NCBI RefSeq assembly: GCF_004339675.1
Contig: NZ_SLVM01000001.1
Location: forward strand, 1 to 64,000
DNA from: Rhodovulum steppense
GTDB lineage: Bacteria > Pseudomonadota > Alphaproteobacteria > Rhodobacterales > Rhodobacteraceae
Length of the DNA: 64,000 nucleotides
Reading direction: 5' to 3'
In this document: positions 63,663 to 64,000 of the stretch, in pieces
Layout of the letters: each line of letters begins with the position of its first letter
How positions within the stretch are numbered: position 1 is the first letter of the stretch
The notes under the pieces: model-generated
What the model was told of the DNA's origin: nothing
Database searches by the model: none
Seen by the model: the letters and a program-made list of their open reading frames with translations, nothing else
Program-made: the position numbers and the translations under genes

Positions 63663-64000
63663 ATGGCCAGAATGGCAAGTCGCAAACTCTATGCTGGCGT
63701 GAAACTGCGCGAGACGCGCACGCGGCTGGGGCTGACGCAAAAGGATTTCGCGGCGCGGCTGGGCATCTCGCTGCCCTATCTGAACCAGATGGAGAACAAC
63801 AACCGCCCGGTCTCGTCCACGGTCCTGCTGGCGCTGGCTTCGGAATTCGGCTTCGACGTGACCGAGCTTTCGACGGGCGATGCCGAGCGTCTGGTTTCGG
63901 ACATGCGCGAGGCGTTGGCCGATCCGGTTTTCGGCGATCTGGCCCCGCCGCTTGCCGACCTGCGGCTGGCCGCGTCGAACGCACCAGCGCTGGCGCGGGC
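63663..64000 (+). CDS. pccR: Short-chain fatty acyl-CoA regulator, XRE family (PccR/ScfR-like), 5' part
   Basis: The first 112 codons are visible; the gene runs off the window. An N-terminal XRE-type HTH is clear: LYAGVKLRETRTRLGLTQKD, FAARLGISLPYLNQMENNNR, PVSSTVLLALASEFGFDVTE. The NQMENNNRPVS pattern is the ScfR signature; full members have a C-terminal short-chain acyl-CoA sensing domain and repress/activate pccB or glyoxylate genes. Two ATGs (63663, 63672) are possible; neither has a strong Shine-Dalgarno. The proximity of pccB and TTTGCAAA sites supports PccR. Confidence 0.88.
   Translation, partial: MARMASRKLYAGVKLRETRTRLGLTQKDFAARLGISLPYLNQMENNNRPVSSTVLLALASEFGFDVTELSTGDAERLVSDMREALADPVFGDLAPPLADLRLAASNAPALAR

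Overview
The window is high-GC chromosomal DNA of an alphaproteobacterium, most likely order Rhodobacterales (Rhodobacter/Paracoccus/Rhodovulum relatives). The evidence is the gene set and order: sdhCDAB beside mch, nnrU and mcl2 and then mdh-sucCD-sucAB-lpd; a fused sat-cysC; an E2 with two lipoyl domains; pccB and pccA separated by small lipoprotein genes next to an ScfR/PccR-type regulator; an Hsp20-DUF1150 pair; and a VPLPA-type sorting tail. The genus cannot be fixed from the sequence alone. No rRNA, tRNA or CRISPR array was seen.

Layout. 1-121: end of an IS5-family element touching the lepA stop codon. 122-11042: lepA, then an accessory stretch of secreted proteins, a DUF218 protein, an ABM protein, a universal stress protein, an orphan ParA, a Hint-domain protein, an Lrp regulator and a VPLPA-tailed VWA protein, then trxB. 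Three FNR/DNR-like palindromes lie within 2.4 kb here. 11242-19830: sat-cysC, Hsp20-DUF1150, a YdcH-like protein, purEK, a lipase, a Nudix protein, an internally deleted NYN protein, deoD, a DUF1989 protein and a secreted protein. 19842-38165: central carbon block, with sdhCDAB (-), the ethylmalonyl-CoA pathway genes mch and mcl2 with nnrU and a DUF1737 gene (-), mdh, sucC, a broken copy of the sucD start followed by a secreted-protein gene, sucD, sucA, sucB, a low-GC membrane ORF, a MAPEG protein, lpd, and a GntR/FCD regulator. 38180-46740: YgjP-like peptidase, FYDLN protein, DUF5765 protein, cytochrome c, lolD and a lolC/E gene, a SET-domain protein, proS, an AI-2E-type permease and hdaA. 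46741-53779: ppk1 and ppx, a secreted protein, an EEP hydrolase, a TerB/J-domain protein, GNAT and VOC proteins. 53890-64000: propionyl-CoA assimilation, with scpA, pccA, small lipoproteins, pccB, an MFS exporter and the start of a pccR-like regulator.

How it fits together. The metabolic core is the TCA cycle joined to the ethylmalonyl-CoA and propionyl-CoA routes: mesaconyl-CoA hydratase and malyl-CoA thioesterase feed malate to Mdh, while PccAB and methylmalonyl-CoA mutase feed succinyl-CoA to SucCD/Sdh. The most striking regulatory signal is a palindrome, GTGATCAC, present as two copies exactly 21 bp apart upstream of both sdhC and sucC, and once just upstream of the GntR-family gene that ends the suc-lpd block. 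This suggests an uncharacterised TCA-cycle regulon (inference). Other candidate control sites are TTTGCAAA elements at pccB and pccR, a Pho-box-like repeat at ppk1, CTGC-N3-GCAG palindromes, FNR-like boxes and an array of four 11-bp repeats before lpd.
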